DNA from: Streptomyces monashensis
Lineage (GTDB): Bacteria > Actinomycetota > Actinomycetes > Streptomycetales > Streptomycetaceae
NCBI RefSeq assembly: GCF_001866665.1
Contig: NZ_MLYO01000008.1
Location: 1 to 37,564 of the forward strand
Direction of reading: 5' to 3'
Length of the DNA: 37,564 bases
The position numbers and the translations under genes were made by a program. Positions 18,284 through 27,422 of the stretch are shown here, in pieces (within the stretch, counting starts at the first letter, position 1; every line of letters begins with the position of its first letter). The notes under the pieces are model-generated. The model searched no databases. It saw only the letters and a program-made list of their open reading frames with translations, and had not been told where the DNA came from.

Positions 18284-18676
18284 ATGGCGAAGCACCCTGA
18301 GGAGTACCTGGCGTTCTGGCGGGAACGCCACCTGTGCACCCTGACCACGCTCCGGTCCGACGGCAGCCCGCACGTGGTGCCGGTCGGCGTGACGTACGAC
18401 GCGGAGGCCGGACTGGCCCGGATCATCACCAACGGGACCAGCAGGAAGGTGCGGCATGTGCGCGCGGCCGGCGCGGCGGGCGCCCGGGTGGCGGTGTGCC
18501 AGGTGGACGGCCCGCGCTGGGCCACCCTGGAGGGGCGGGCCCGGGTCCGGACGGAACCGGAGCGGGTCGCGGAGGCGGTACGGCGCTACGCCGAGCGCTA
18601 CGAGCGGACCCCGGGGCCGAATCCGGCGCGTGTGGTGATCGAGATCGCGATCGAGCGAGCGCTGGGCCGCGGGTGA
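18284..18676 (+). CDS. PNPOx-like (split beta-barrel) F420- or flavin-dependent protein
   Basis: The product has 130 residues, matching the Rv1155-like actinobacterial family (flavin or F420 binding split barrel). Segments seen are LAFWRERHLCTLTTLRSDGSPHVVPVGV (start of the barrel), IITNGTSRKVRHVRA, VAVCQVDGPRWATLEGRARV, and the C-terminal VVIEIAIERALGRG. Such proteins reduce or bind small cofactors; the substrate is unknown. There is no clear ribosome binding site, which fits the TAGGTT box 6 nt upstream. The promoter shares the HAIR-bearing region with clpB, so heat-shock control is possible. Confidence 0.85.
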   Translation: MAKHPEEYLAFWRERHLCTLTTLRSDGSPHVVPVGVTYDAEAGLARIITNGTSRKVRHVRAAGAAGARVAVCQVDGPRWATLEGRARVRTEPERVAEAVRRYAERYERTPGPNPARVVIEIAIERALGRG

Positions 18677-18740
18677 GATGACCGAATATTTTCAGCCACC
18701 GTGGAAGCGCGCCTATACCCCGAAATATCCCCACAAACGA

Positions 18741-18779
18741 CAGCGGCGTCACCGTGTTCAGGTCACGGTGACGCCGCTG
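18741..18779. terminator. 16-bp perfect terminator hairpin between convergent genes
   Basis: CAGCGGCGTCACCGTG (18741-18756) and CACGGTGACGCCGCTG (18764-18779) are perfect complements with a 7-nt loop. It serves the PNPOx-like gene and probably also the convergent Rieske-like gene. Confidence 0.8.
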
Positions 18780-18823
18780 CGGGGGGAAGCACCTGAGCGA
18801 TGTTTTACGACGGGGGAATCGCG

Positions 18824-19159
18824 TCAGGCACTGCGGGGGGTGGCCGAGATGGTTCGCAGGTCGGGTTCCGCCGGCTCGGCAAGCCGGTGGTCCCGCTGGT
18901 CCAGATTCACAAAGATCATTCCGTACCGGATGGCACAGCGCACCGGCTGGGGCGCGCCACGCGGCTTGCGCAGGCACCGGTACGCCCGCAGATCGCCGTC
19001 CTCGTCCCGCGTCACGACCACCGGCTCTCCGAACACCGTCACCATCAACGAGTCGCCGCTGTGGGGGATGGCGGTGACCAGGTCGATGAAGTGCCAGCCG
19101 GAGCGGTAGGCCGTGGCCATCTCGCGGCGAAAGGATCGGTCGTCGGGTGGAGTGGTCAC
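18824..19159 (-). CDS. Degenerate Rieske-like small protein
   Basis: The product has 111 residues from a GTG at 19159 with GGGAG 5 nt upstream, 1 nt past the stop of the ANSTWP-repeat gene. The middle reads like the front of a Rieske domain: VFGEPVVVTRDEDGDLRAYRC, then RGAPQPV, then RYGMIFVNLDQ as in ring-hydroxylating oxygenases. The CxH...CxxH cluster ligands are missing: the first Cys is followed by LRKPRG instead of PHRG, and only one other Cys is near. So it should not bind a 2Fe-2S cluster. The family assignment is by eye. Role unknown; translational coupling suggests it works with the peptide. Confidence 0.7.
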   Translation of the reverse strand: MTTPPDDRSFRREMATAYRSGWHFIDLVTAIPHSGDSLMVTVFGEPVVVTRDEDGDLRAYRCLRKPRGAPQPVRCAIRYGMIFVNLDQRDHRLAEPAEPDLRTISATPRSA

Positions 19160-19160
19160 G

Positions 19161-19415
19161 TCAGCTCCCGGCGCCGTCGGTCGCGGAGTTCGCGACCACC
19201 GCGGGCCACGTGCTGTTCGCCGGGCTCGCGGCCGCCACGGGCCACGTGCTGTTCGCGGGGCTCGCGACCACCGCGGGCCAGGTGCTGTTCGCTCGAACCT
19301 CGCTCTTTCCGGCGGCGGCGAAGCCACTCAGGGCGCCGAGGGCTGCAACGGCGGAGAAGGCGGCGACAAGCACCGAGCGAAGCAGTCTGTTACGCATAAT
19401 CGGCTTCGTCCTCAC
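19161..19415 (-). CDS. Short secreted protein with three ANSTWP repeats
   Basis: The product has 84 residues from a GTG at 19415 with AGGGGA 7 nt upstream (an ATG seven codons in is the alternative). A basic n-region (RNRLLR) and hydrophobic core (SVLVAAFSAVAALGALSGFA) end in an AAA-G signal-peptidase-like site near residue 35. The mature part, about 49 residues, begins GKSEVR and carries three tandem 12-residue units: ANSTWPAVVASP, ANSTWPVAAASP, ANSTWPAVVANS. There is no Cys. It looks like a repeat precursor that could release several similar peptides, or a cell-wall-associated repeat protein. A LuxR-type regulator is divergent, 86 nt away. I know no family for it. Confidence 0.65.
   Translation of the reverse strand: MRTKPIMRNRLLRSVLVAAFSAVAALGALSGFAAAGKSEVRANSTWPAVVASPANSTWPVAAASPANSTWPAVVANSATDGAGS
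19185..19292 (-). repeat. Three 36-bp tandem repeats encoding ANSTWP units
   Basis: Units at 19257-19292, 19221-19256 and 19185-19220 encode the three 12-residue repeats. Their first 18 nt (ANSTWP codons) are nearly identical; the rest varies mostly in conservative positions, so the repeats are old enough to have been selected at protein level. Confidence 0.8.
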
Positions 19416-19501
19416 TTGAAGGTCCCCTTTTCCCCCGTCACGTACGACGATGGCTCATTCGGGCACGTCATGGCCACACAATCGGTGCATCATGTTCCTG
19501 C

Positions 19502-20512
19502 ATGTTCAGGACCCTGGGGGGTGGAGATTTGACCACGAATCACTCAAAAGCGACACATCCCCACCCCATGAACCAGCTGTGCGAAGAAGGCAGCCGCCTG
19601 TATGCGGCCGCACTGCGGGCGGGGCGGATCACACGCGCGGAAGCGGAACCCGCTCCCTGCCTGATGGACTTCGCCCTGCTGCACCCCGATCCGGACGATC
19701 CGGACCGGCTGCGCCCCGTGCCGCCGGCCCTCGCCCTCGCCCAGCGCCTCAACCCCCTCGAGCGCGAGATCACCGAGCGCCGCCAGCTGGCCACCGACAT
19801 CGCCACCGCCTTCGAGCCGTTCATGTCCATCAACGGCCAGTCGGCGCAGGGCGGCGGCTCGATCACGGTGCTGGAGGGCGGAGACCGCATCAACACCGCG
19901 CTCAACCTGGCCACGGCCCAGTGCCACGCGGAGATGCTGACCGTCCAGCCGAGCGACCGCGTCTCCGAACGCAGCGTGCTGCGCGGGCTGGAGCGCGACA
20001 GACCGCTCATAGAGCGGGGCGTGCGGATCCGGACGCTGTACCAGCACACCGCCCGCTACAGCCCGGAGAAGCTGGCCTACGCGGCGGAGCTCTCCGACGG
20101 CAAGGTGGAGTACCGCTCCATCGACGAGCTGGTGGAACGCCTGATCATCTGCGACGAGACGGTCGCCTTCATCCCGACCCGGGACGACCAGCAGGTCGCG
20201 CTGGAACTGCGCCACCCCGGCCTGGTCCGCTACCTCATCAAGGTGTTCGAGTTCATGTGGGACCGGGCGGTCCCGCTGAGCGCGGGCGGCCGCTACGAGA
20301 CGGCACCCGACGGCATCACCGAGATCCAGCACTCCATCGCCAAGCTCCTCGTGGAGGGCCACGTGGACGAGGCCATCGCCCGCCGCCTGGGCATGAACGT
20401 CCGCACCTGCCGCGCCCACATCGCCAAGCTGGCGCAGGCCCTCGGCAGCGGCAGCCGCGCCCAACTCGGCTATCTCATCGCCCAGTCCGGCATCCTCGAC
20501 CGGGAGCGGTGA
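19502..20512 (+). CDS. LuxR-type transcriptional regulator (copy 1)
   Basis: The product has up to 336 residues. The start is uncertain: ATG at 19502 has no good ribosome binding site, and an internal ATG (MNQLCEEG, 19568) or TTG (19529) is possible. The C-terminal 60 residues form a LuxR/NarL helix-turn-helix: QHSIAKLLVEGHVDEAIARRLGMNVRTCRAHIAKLAQAL. The N-terminal part has no receiver domain; it resembles the phospholipase-D-like or TrmB-like sensor region of actinobacterial LuxR solos (ITVLEGGDRINTALNLA, EMLTVQPS, RGVRIRTLYQH, VAFIPTRDD). It is clearly paralogous to the convergent regulator at 20541-21590. Being divergent from the secreted-peptide gene, it may control it. Confidence 0.85.
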   Translation: MFRTLGGGDLTTNHSKATHPHPMNQLCEEGSRLYAAALRAGRITRAEAEPAPCLMDFALLHPDPDDPDRLRPVPPALALAQRLNPLEREITERRQLATDIATAFEPFMSINGQSAQGGGSITVLEGGDRINTALNLATAQCHAEMLTVQPSDRVSERSVLRGLERDRPLIERGVRIRTLYQHTARYSPEKLAYAAELSDGKVEYRSIDELVERLIICDETVAFIPTRDDQQVALELRHPGLVRYLIKVFEFMWDRAVPLSAGGRYETAPDGITEIQHSIAKLLVEGHVDEAIARRLGMNVRTCRAHIAKLAQALGSGSRAQLGYLIAQSGILDRER

Positions 20513-20540
20513 CGGCCGGGGAGAGCGCGACCCGGCCGTC

Positions 20541-21590
20541 TCAGCGCACCGTCGGGGATTCCTGGTCGGGAGTGGTGAAGGCCGCCGGAGCCGACGGCGG
20601 GCCGGGCCGGTGGACGTCCAGGCCCACCTGGGCGATCCGGACGCCCAGTTGGGTGCGGCTGACCGCGCCCAGGGTCTCCGAGAGGCGCGCGATGTGGGCG
20701 CGGCAGGTGCGGACGCTGATGCCGAGGCGTTCGGCGATCACCGCGTCCTGGTGACCCTCGGCCAGCAGTGCCGCGATGGACTGCTCACGGTGGGAGATGC
20801 CCTCGATGCCGGTGTCGGGGAGCGGGGCCGTCAGGGGGATGGCGAGGCGCCAGAGCCGTTCGAAGACCGTGACCAGGTATTCCACCAGCGCGGGATGGCG
20901 CAGCTCCAGGGCCATCGTGCGGTCGGTGTTGGCGGGGATGAAGGCCACCGTGCGGTCGAAGAGGATCAGCCGGTCGATCACCTCGTCCAGGGTGCGGGCC
21001 TCCACCGTGTCGCCCATCAGCTCCAGGTAGTTGAGCAGGCCCTGGCCGTGGCGGGCCACGTGGGTGTAGAGGTCGCGCATGCGCACGCCCCGGCCGCGCA
21101 GGGCCAGGGCGCGGTGCAGGCCCTCCGTCAGTTCCGCCTCGCGGCGGATGCCGCCGGGCTGCACGGTGAGCACCTCGGCCGTGCACGCCTCGGTCGCCTC
21201 GTCCATCGCGGCCTGGATCCGGGAGAGTCCGTCCAGGACGCGGATCGCGCTGCCCTCGGCGGGGCCCGTCAGCGCGTGCAGCTGGCGGCCCAGCCCGGCG
21301 TACCACTCGAACGCGGCCACCGCCGAGCCCATCCGGCGCTGGCTCGCGCTGACCTCGTCGTACACCCCGCGCAGCAGCCGGGTCATGACCTCCTGCGGGG
21401 AGGTCGGCACCAGCCAGTCCATGTCGTCCGGGTCCGGGTGCAGCAGGGCCAGTTCCAGCAGGCAGGGCACCGTCTCGACGTCACCGCGGGGCACCCGCCC
21501 GCGGCGTACGGCCCGGGAATACAACCGGTCGCCGGCCGCGCACAGTCGGTCGGCGCCGTGTGGATGCTCCTCCGCCCCGCGCCCGGCCAT
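20541..21590 (-). CDS. LuxR-type transcriptional regulator (copy 2)
   Basis: The product has 349 residues from the ATG at 21590 (upstream in-frame codons add 14 residues of no family likeness). It has the same layout as copy 1: AGDRLYSRAVRRGRV, VPCLLELALLHPDPDDMD, IRVLDGLSRIQAAMDEA, EVLTVQPGG, RGVRMRDLYTHVARHG, TVAFIPANTDRTMALELRHPALVEYL and a LuxR helix-turn-helix (EQSIAALLAEGHQDAVIAERLGISVRTCRAHIARL). The stop lies 28 nt from that of copy 1, so the two converge. A good promoter (TTGCGG-N17-CATAGT) lies 40 nt upstream. The ligand-sensing part is unlike receiver domains, hence probably not a phosphorylated regulator. Confidence 0.87.
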   Translation of the reverse strand: MAGRGAEEHPHGADRLCAAGDRLYSRAVRRGRVPRGDVETVPCLLELALLHPDPDDMDWLVPTSPQEVMTRLLRGVYDEVSASQRRMGSAVAAFEWYAGLGRQLHALTGPAEGSAIRVLDGLSRIQAAMDEATEACTAEVLTVQPGGIRREAELTEGLHRALALRGRGVRMRDLYTHVARHGQGLLNYLELMGDTVEARTLDEVIDRLILFDRTVAFIPANTDRTMALELRHPALVEYLVTVFERLWRLAIPLTAPLPDTGIEGISHREQSIAALLAEGHQDAVIAERLGISVRTCRAHIARLSETLGAVSRTQLGVRIAQVGLDVHRPGPPSAPAAFTTPDQESPTVR

Positions 21591-21631
21591 CGCCCATTTC
21601 ACCCCCGGTGTGCTGCCACTTCCGCAGCGCA

Positions 21632-21660
21632 ACTATGCGCGGCGCCGACCGGGTCCGCAA
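21632..21660 (-). promoter_or_regulatory. Promoter of the second LuxR-type gene
   Basis: On the minus strand TTGCGG (21655-21660), 17-nt spacer, CATAGT (21632-21637). Both boxes and spacing agree well with vegetative promoters; the leader would be about 35 nt. Confidence 0.55.
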
Positions 21661-21741
21661 CACGGCTCACCCCGACGGGGTTGCCGCAAACGGCTGCTAT
21701 GCCCGAATATCGACCGGGCTCCGGCTCTCGCCCGTGCGGGA

Positions 21742-21765
21742 AGACGAACGTCGGGGAGACGAACG
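21742..21765. repeat. Direct repeat upstream of LuxR copy 2
   Basis: AGACGAACG occurs at 21742-21750 and 21757-21765 (15-bp period), about 80 bp upstream of the promoter and 17 bp from the stop of the lipoprotein gene. Possible activator site. Confidence 0.3.
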
Positions 21766-21781
21766 GACGGGGCTGTGCCCG

Positions 21782-22900
21782 CTACTTCAGACCGATCGCC
21801 GTGCACGCCGCCTTGAACTTCACCGTGCAGATGTCGTCCACCGTGTAGATGCCGTCCGCGACGACCGTCGACTTGATGTTGCTCTTGGTCAGCGCGATCG
21901 GCTGGATCAGCTTGGCCGGGATGCTCTTGGCGGTGGGGCTGTCCACCTTGTCCTGGGTGAGCGCGTCGAACTGGATGTCCTTGCCCTGGACCCTGGCGAC
22001 GGCCATCTGGGCCGCGGCCTGGGCCTCGTCCGGGTAGGACTTGTAGACGCTCATGTACTGCTCGCCCGCCACCACCCGCTGCACGCCCTCCAGCGAGGCG
22101 TCCTGGCCGGTGATCGGCGGCAGTTGGGTGACGCCGGCCGCCTCCAGGGCCTTGATGACGCCGCCGGCCATGTCGTCGTTGGCGGAGTAGACCCCGGCGA
22201 TGTTGTTCTTGCCGATCTCGCCGATCGCCTTGGTCATGTTGGCCTCGGCGTTCTCCGGCTTCCAGTCGGTGGTGTCGTACGACGCCGCGATCGTCACCTT
22301 GCCGGTCAGCTCGGAGAGCGCACCCTGCTTGAACTGCTTGGCGTTCGGGTCGGTGGGCGAGCCGTTCACCATGACGATCTTGTCGGAGGTGTCGGCGTGC
22401 GAGCCCAGCGCCTCCAGCAGGCTGCGGCCCTGCACCTCGCCGACCAGTTCGTTGTCGAAGGAGACGTACGCGTCGATCGGGCCCTCGGCGAGCCGGTCGT
22501 ACGCGATGACGGGGATGCCCGCGTCCTTGGCCTTCTTCACCTCGGGGGCGATCGCGTGCGCGTCGACCGCGTCGAGCAGGATGACGTCGACCTTGTCGTC
22601 GATCATCGTCTGCAGCTGCTGGCTCTGTCTGGACGCGTCCGCGCCGGCGTTGGCGTACTCGACCTTGCCCTGCTTGTTGGTGAGCTCGGCGACCTGGGAC
22701 TTGATGATGGGGTAGTCGAACTTGTCGTAGCGGGTGTTCGTCGTCTCCGGCAGCAGCAGGCCCACCGTCAGGTCGTTGCCCTTGCTCGGGCTCGCACTCG
22801 CCCCGCTCCCCGTCGCGTTCAGCATGCCGCAGCCGGCAAGCGAGAGGGTCATCGTGGATGCGGCCACGGTTATGGCGATACGGCGCATGCGAGGGCTCAC
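21782..22900 (-). CDS. Sugar ABC transporter substrate-binding lipoprotein
   Basis: The product has 372 residues from a GTG at 22900 (an ATG four codons in is also possible). It has a lipoprotein signal peptide with lipobox LAGC (Cys about 24), then a periplasmic-binding-protein-like type 1 domain: DLTVGLLLPETTNTRYDKFD, DAVDAHAIAPEVKKAKDAGIPVIAYDR, VSFDNELVGEVQG and YSANDDMAGGVIKALEAAG. This resembles the XylF/RbsB/ChvE cluster B proteins that bind xylose, ribose or similar monosaccharides. No ABC permease or ATPase gene is adjacent in the window; it is flanked by hspR and LuxR copy 2. It either uses a transporter encoded elsewhere or is a sensor protein. Confidence 0.9.
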   Translation of the reverse strand: MSPRMRRIAITVAASTMTLSLAGCGMLNATGSGASASPSKGNDLTVGLLLPETTNTRYDKFDYPIIKSQVAELTNKQGKVEYANAGADASRQSQQLQTMIDDKVDVILLDAVDAHAIAPEVKKAKDAGIPVIAYDRLAEGPIDAYVSFDNELVGEVQGRSLLEALGSHADTSDKIVMVNGSPTDPNAKQFKQGALSELTGKVTIAASYDTTDWKPENAEANMTKAIGEIGKNNIAGVYSANDDMAGGVIKALEAAGVTQLPPITGQDASLEGVQRVVAGEQYMSVYKSYPDEAQAAAQMAVARVQGKDIQFDALTQDKVDSPTAKSIPAKLIQPIALTKSNIKSTVVADGIYTVDDICTVKFKAACTAIGLK

Positions 22901-22926
22901 TTCGGGTGCGTTGCAGGTGTCTGAAA

Positions 22927-22956
22927 AGCCAACGCGGAGGGCACACCCGGCGTCAA
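22927..22956 (-). promoter_or_regulatory. Candidate promoter of the sugar-binding lipoprotein gene
   Basis: On the minus strand TTGACG (22951-22956, consensus), 18-nt spacer, TTGGCT (22927-22932, weak). An AT-rich stretch with TTAAGTAGTTCTTC lies just upstream. Confidence 0.4.
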
Positions 22957-23084
22957 GAAGAACTACTTAACGAGTGCGCAACACCACGCTCCGCTTCACC
23001 TGTGAAGGAGGAGCGCAACCCTCTTCAAACACCCTTTACGGACTCTGCACCCAAGGGGAGTCCACGAGGAGGCAAAGAACGCGA

Positions 23085-23121
23085 AAGGGGCCGGGAGACG
23101 TCACCCGTCTCCCGGCCCCTT
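23085..23121 (-). terminator. 16-bp perfect terminator of the dnaK operon
   Basis: AAGGGGCCGGGAGACG (23085-23100) and CGTCTCCCGGCCCCTT (23106-23121) with a 5-nt loop. On the minus strand it is followed by TTTCGCGTTCTTTG, the T-rich tail of a rho-independent terminator, 28 nt past the hspR stop. Confidence 0.85.
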
Positions 23122-23148
23122 CGAACGCTCCGCACAGTTTCGGCCAGT

Positions 23149-23598
23149 TCAGTCGTGCTGCTGGCGCTTCGGCCGCCACACCACCAGCGCACTGGTCTGC
23201 TGCACCTCCTGGTACGGCACCAGGTCGCGGCGGTAGGAGGCGTGGACGGCGGCCTCGCGCTGCTGCATCGCGGCCGCCGCGCCGTCCAGGGCCGCCTCCA
23301 GCTCCGCGACGCGGGACTGGAGCGCGACGACCTGGTTCTCCAGTTCGATGATGCGCTTGATTCCGGCCAGGTTGATGCCCTCGTCCTGCGACAACGCCTG
23401 CACCTGGCGGAGCAGTTCGATGTCGCGGGCCGAGTAGCGCCGGCCCCGCCCGGCGGTCCGGTCCGGGGAGACCAGGCCCAGGCGGTCGTACTGGCGCAGC
23501 GTCTGCGGGTGGAGTCCGGAGAGCTGGGCCGCCACCGAGATGACGTAGACCGGGGTCTCCTCGGTCAGTTCATACGGGTTACGTCGACGGCCGTCCAT
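23149..23598 (-). CDS. hspR: HspR, MerR-type heat-shock repressor
   Basis: The 149-residue protein has an N-terminal MerR winged-helix region (VYVISVAAQLSGLHPQTLRQYDRLGLVSP, about 17-45; RRYSARDIELLRQVQAL) followed by a coiled coil (IIELENQVVALQSRVAELEAAL). It represses the dnaK operon and clpB by binding HAIR sites with help from DnaK. The gene starts 5 nt after the dnaJ stop, with GGGAGA 9 nt upstream of the ATG, and is the last of the operon. Confidence 0.96.
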   Translation of the reverse strand: MDGRRRNPYELTEETPVYVISVAAQLSGLHPQTLRQYDRLGLVSPDRTAGRGRRYSARDIELLRQVQALSQDEGINLAGIKRIIELENQVVALQSRVAELEAALDGAAAAMQQREAAVHASYRRDLVPYQEVQQTSALVVWRPKRQQHD

Positions 23599-23603
23599 CT
23601 CTC

Positions 23604-24779
23604 TCAGTCTCCCTTCGCCGCCTCGAACAGCTCCGCCCGCGGATCCTCGTCCGCGGTCGCCTCGCGGTACGCCTCCAGCGCATCACGAGCCTTCCCCGAC
23701 ACGTCCTTCGGGACACGCACCTCGACGGTGACCAGCAGATCGCCGCGGGTGCCGTCCTTGCGGACCGCGCCCTTGCCGCGGGCGCGCATCGTCCGGCCGT
23801 TGGGCGTGCCGGGCGGCAGCTTCAGGGTGACGGCCGGGCCGCCGAGGGTCGGCACCCGGACCTCTCCGCCGAGGGCGGCCTCGGCGAACGTGACCGGCAC
23901 GGTGACCGTGAGGTTGTCGTCCTTGCGGCCGAACACCGGGTGCTCGCCGACGTGCACGACCACGTACAGGTCGCCCGCCGGTCCGCCCCGCTCGCCGGGC
24001 GCGCCCTTGCCGCGCAGCCGGATCCGCTGCCCGTCGGTGACACCCGCCGGGATGCGGACCTGCATCGTGCGCGAGGACTTCGCCCGTCCGCTGCCCTTGC
24101 ACTCCGCACAGGGGTGCTCGGCGATCAGGCCGCGGCCCTTGCAGTCGGGGCAGGGGTCGGTGAGCGAGAAGCCGCCGCCCGAGCCCCGCGCGACCTGGCC
24201 GGTGCCGACGCAGGTCGGGCACACGCGCGGTGTGCCGTTCTTGTCGCCGGTGCCCGAACAGGCCTTGCAGGGCGCCTGGGAGGACATCCGCAGCGGCACC
24301 GTGGCGCCCTCGATGGCCTCCGTGAAGCTGAGCGTCACCTCGGTGTCGATGTCCTGGCCGCGGCGCGGCTGGGTGCGGGTCGCACCGGTGCCGCCGCGGT
24401 TGAACAGGCCCCCGAAGACGTCACCGAGCCCGCCGCCGAAGCCTCCGCCCTGGGTGGTGGTGCTGCCCGCGCCTCCGAAGAGGTCGCCCAGGTCGAAGTT
24501 GAAGGAGCCGCCGGCGCCGGGCCCGGGGCGGAAGCCGCCGTTGCCGAACAGGGCGCGCGCGTCGTCGTACTCCTTGCGCTTCTTGGGATCGCCGAGCACG
24601 TCGTTCGCCTCGGAGATCTCCTTGAAGCGCTCCTCGGCCTTGGCGTTGCCCTTGTTGGCGTCCGGGTGGAACTCGCGGGCGAGCTTCCGGTACGCCTTCT
24701 TGATCTCAGCCTCGGTGGCGTCCTTGGGGACGCCGAGGACCTTGTAGAAGTCCTTCTCGATGAAGTCCTTGGTGCTCAT
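23604..24779 (-). CDS. dnaJ: DnaJ co-chaperone
   Basis: The 391-residue type I (DnaJA) co-chaperone stimulates DnaK ATPase and delivers substrates. It has a J domain with HPD (REFHPDANKG, about 38), a Gly/Phe-rich linker, the zinc region with four repeats (CKACSGTG, CPTCVGTG, CPDCKGRG, CAECKGSG) and the C-terminal substrate-binding sandwich. The ATG at 24779 is preceded by GGAGG at 10 nt. Third gene of the dnaK operon, 36 nt after the grpE stop. Streptomyces often have a second dnaJ elsewhere; this is the operon copy. Confidence 0.97.
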   Translation of the reverse strand: MSTKDFIEKDFYKVLGVPKDATEAEIKKAYRKLAREFHPDANKGNAKAEERFKEISEANDVLGDPKKRKEYDDARALFGNGGFRPGPGAGGSFNFDLGDLFGGAGSTTTQGGGFGGGLGDVFGGLFNRGGTGATRTQPRRGQDIDTEVTLSFTEAIEGATVPLRMSSQAPCKACSGTGDKNGTPRVCPTCVGTGQVARGSGGGFSLTDPCPDCKGRGLIAEHPCAECKGSGRAKSSRTMQVRIPAGVTDGQRIRLRGKGAPGERGGPAGDLYVVVHVGEHPVFGRKDDNLTVTVPVTFAEAALGGEVRVPTLGGPAVTLKLPPGTPNGRTMRARGKGAVRKDGTRGDLLVTVEVRVPKDVSGKARDALEAYREATADEDPRAELFEAAKGD

Positions 24780-24815
24780 CCCCGACGTCCCTCCTTCCTG
24801 TCTGCGGTGATGACG

Positions 24816-27395
<2,580 letters not shown>

Positions 27396-27399
27396 CAGA

Positions 27400-27420
27400 C
27401 CTGAGTCGGCAGGACTCAAG
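27400..27420. promoter_or_regulatory. HAIR operator 2 of the dnaK operon (one mismatch)
   Basis: CCTGAGT-N7-ACTCAAG, one mismatch to the consensus, 4 bp upstream of the -35 box. The two operators bracket the promoter. The site lies at the 3' end of the WecA-like gene, whose stop begins at 27423. Confidence 0.88.
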
Positions 27421-27422
27421 TC

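Noticed and set aside
18480..18977. Minus-strand frame across the terminator at 18741
   Set aside because: Crosses a 16-bp terminator hairpin and shows no codon bias or ribosome binding site.
22974..23351. Plus-strand open frame opposite the hspR 3' end
   Set aside because: No ribosome binding site, runs through the terminator hairpin and into antisense of hspR.
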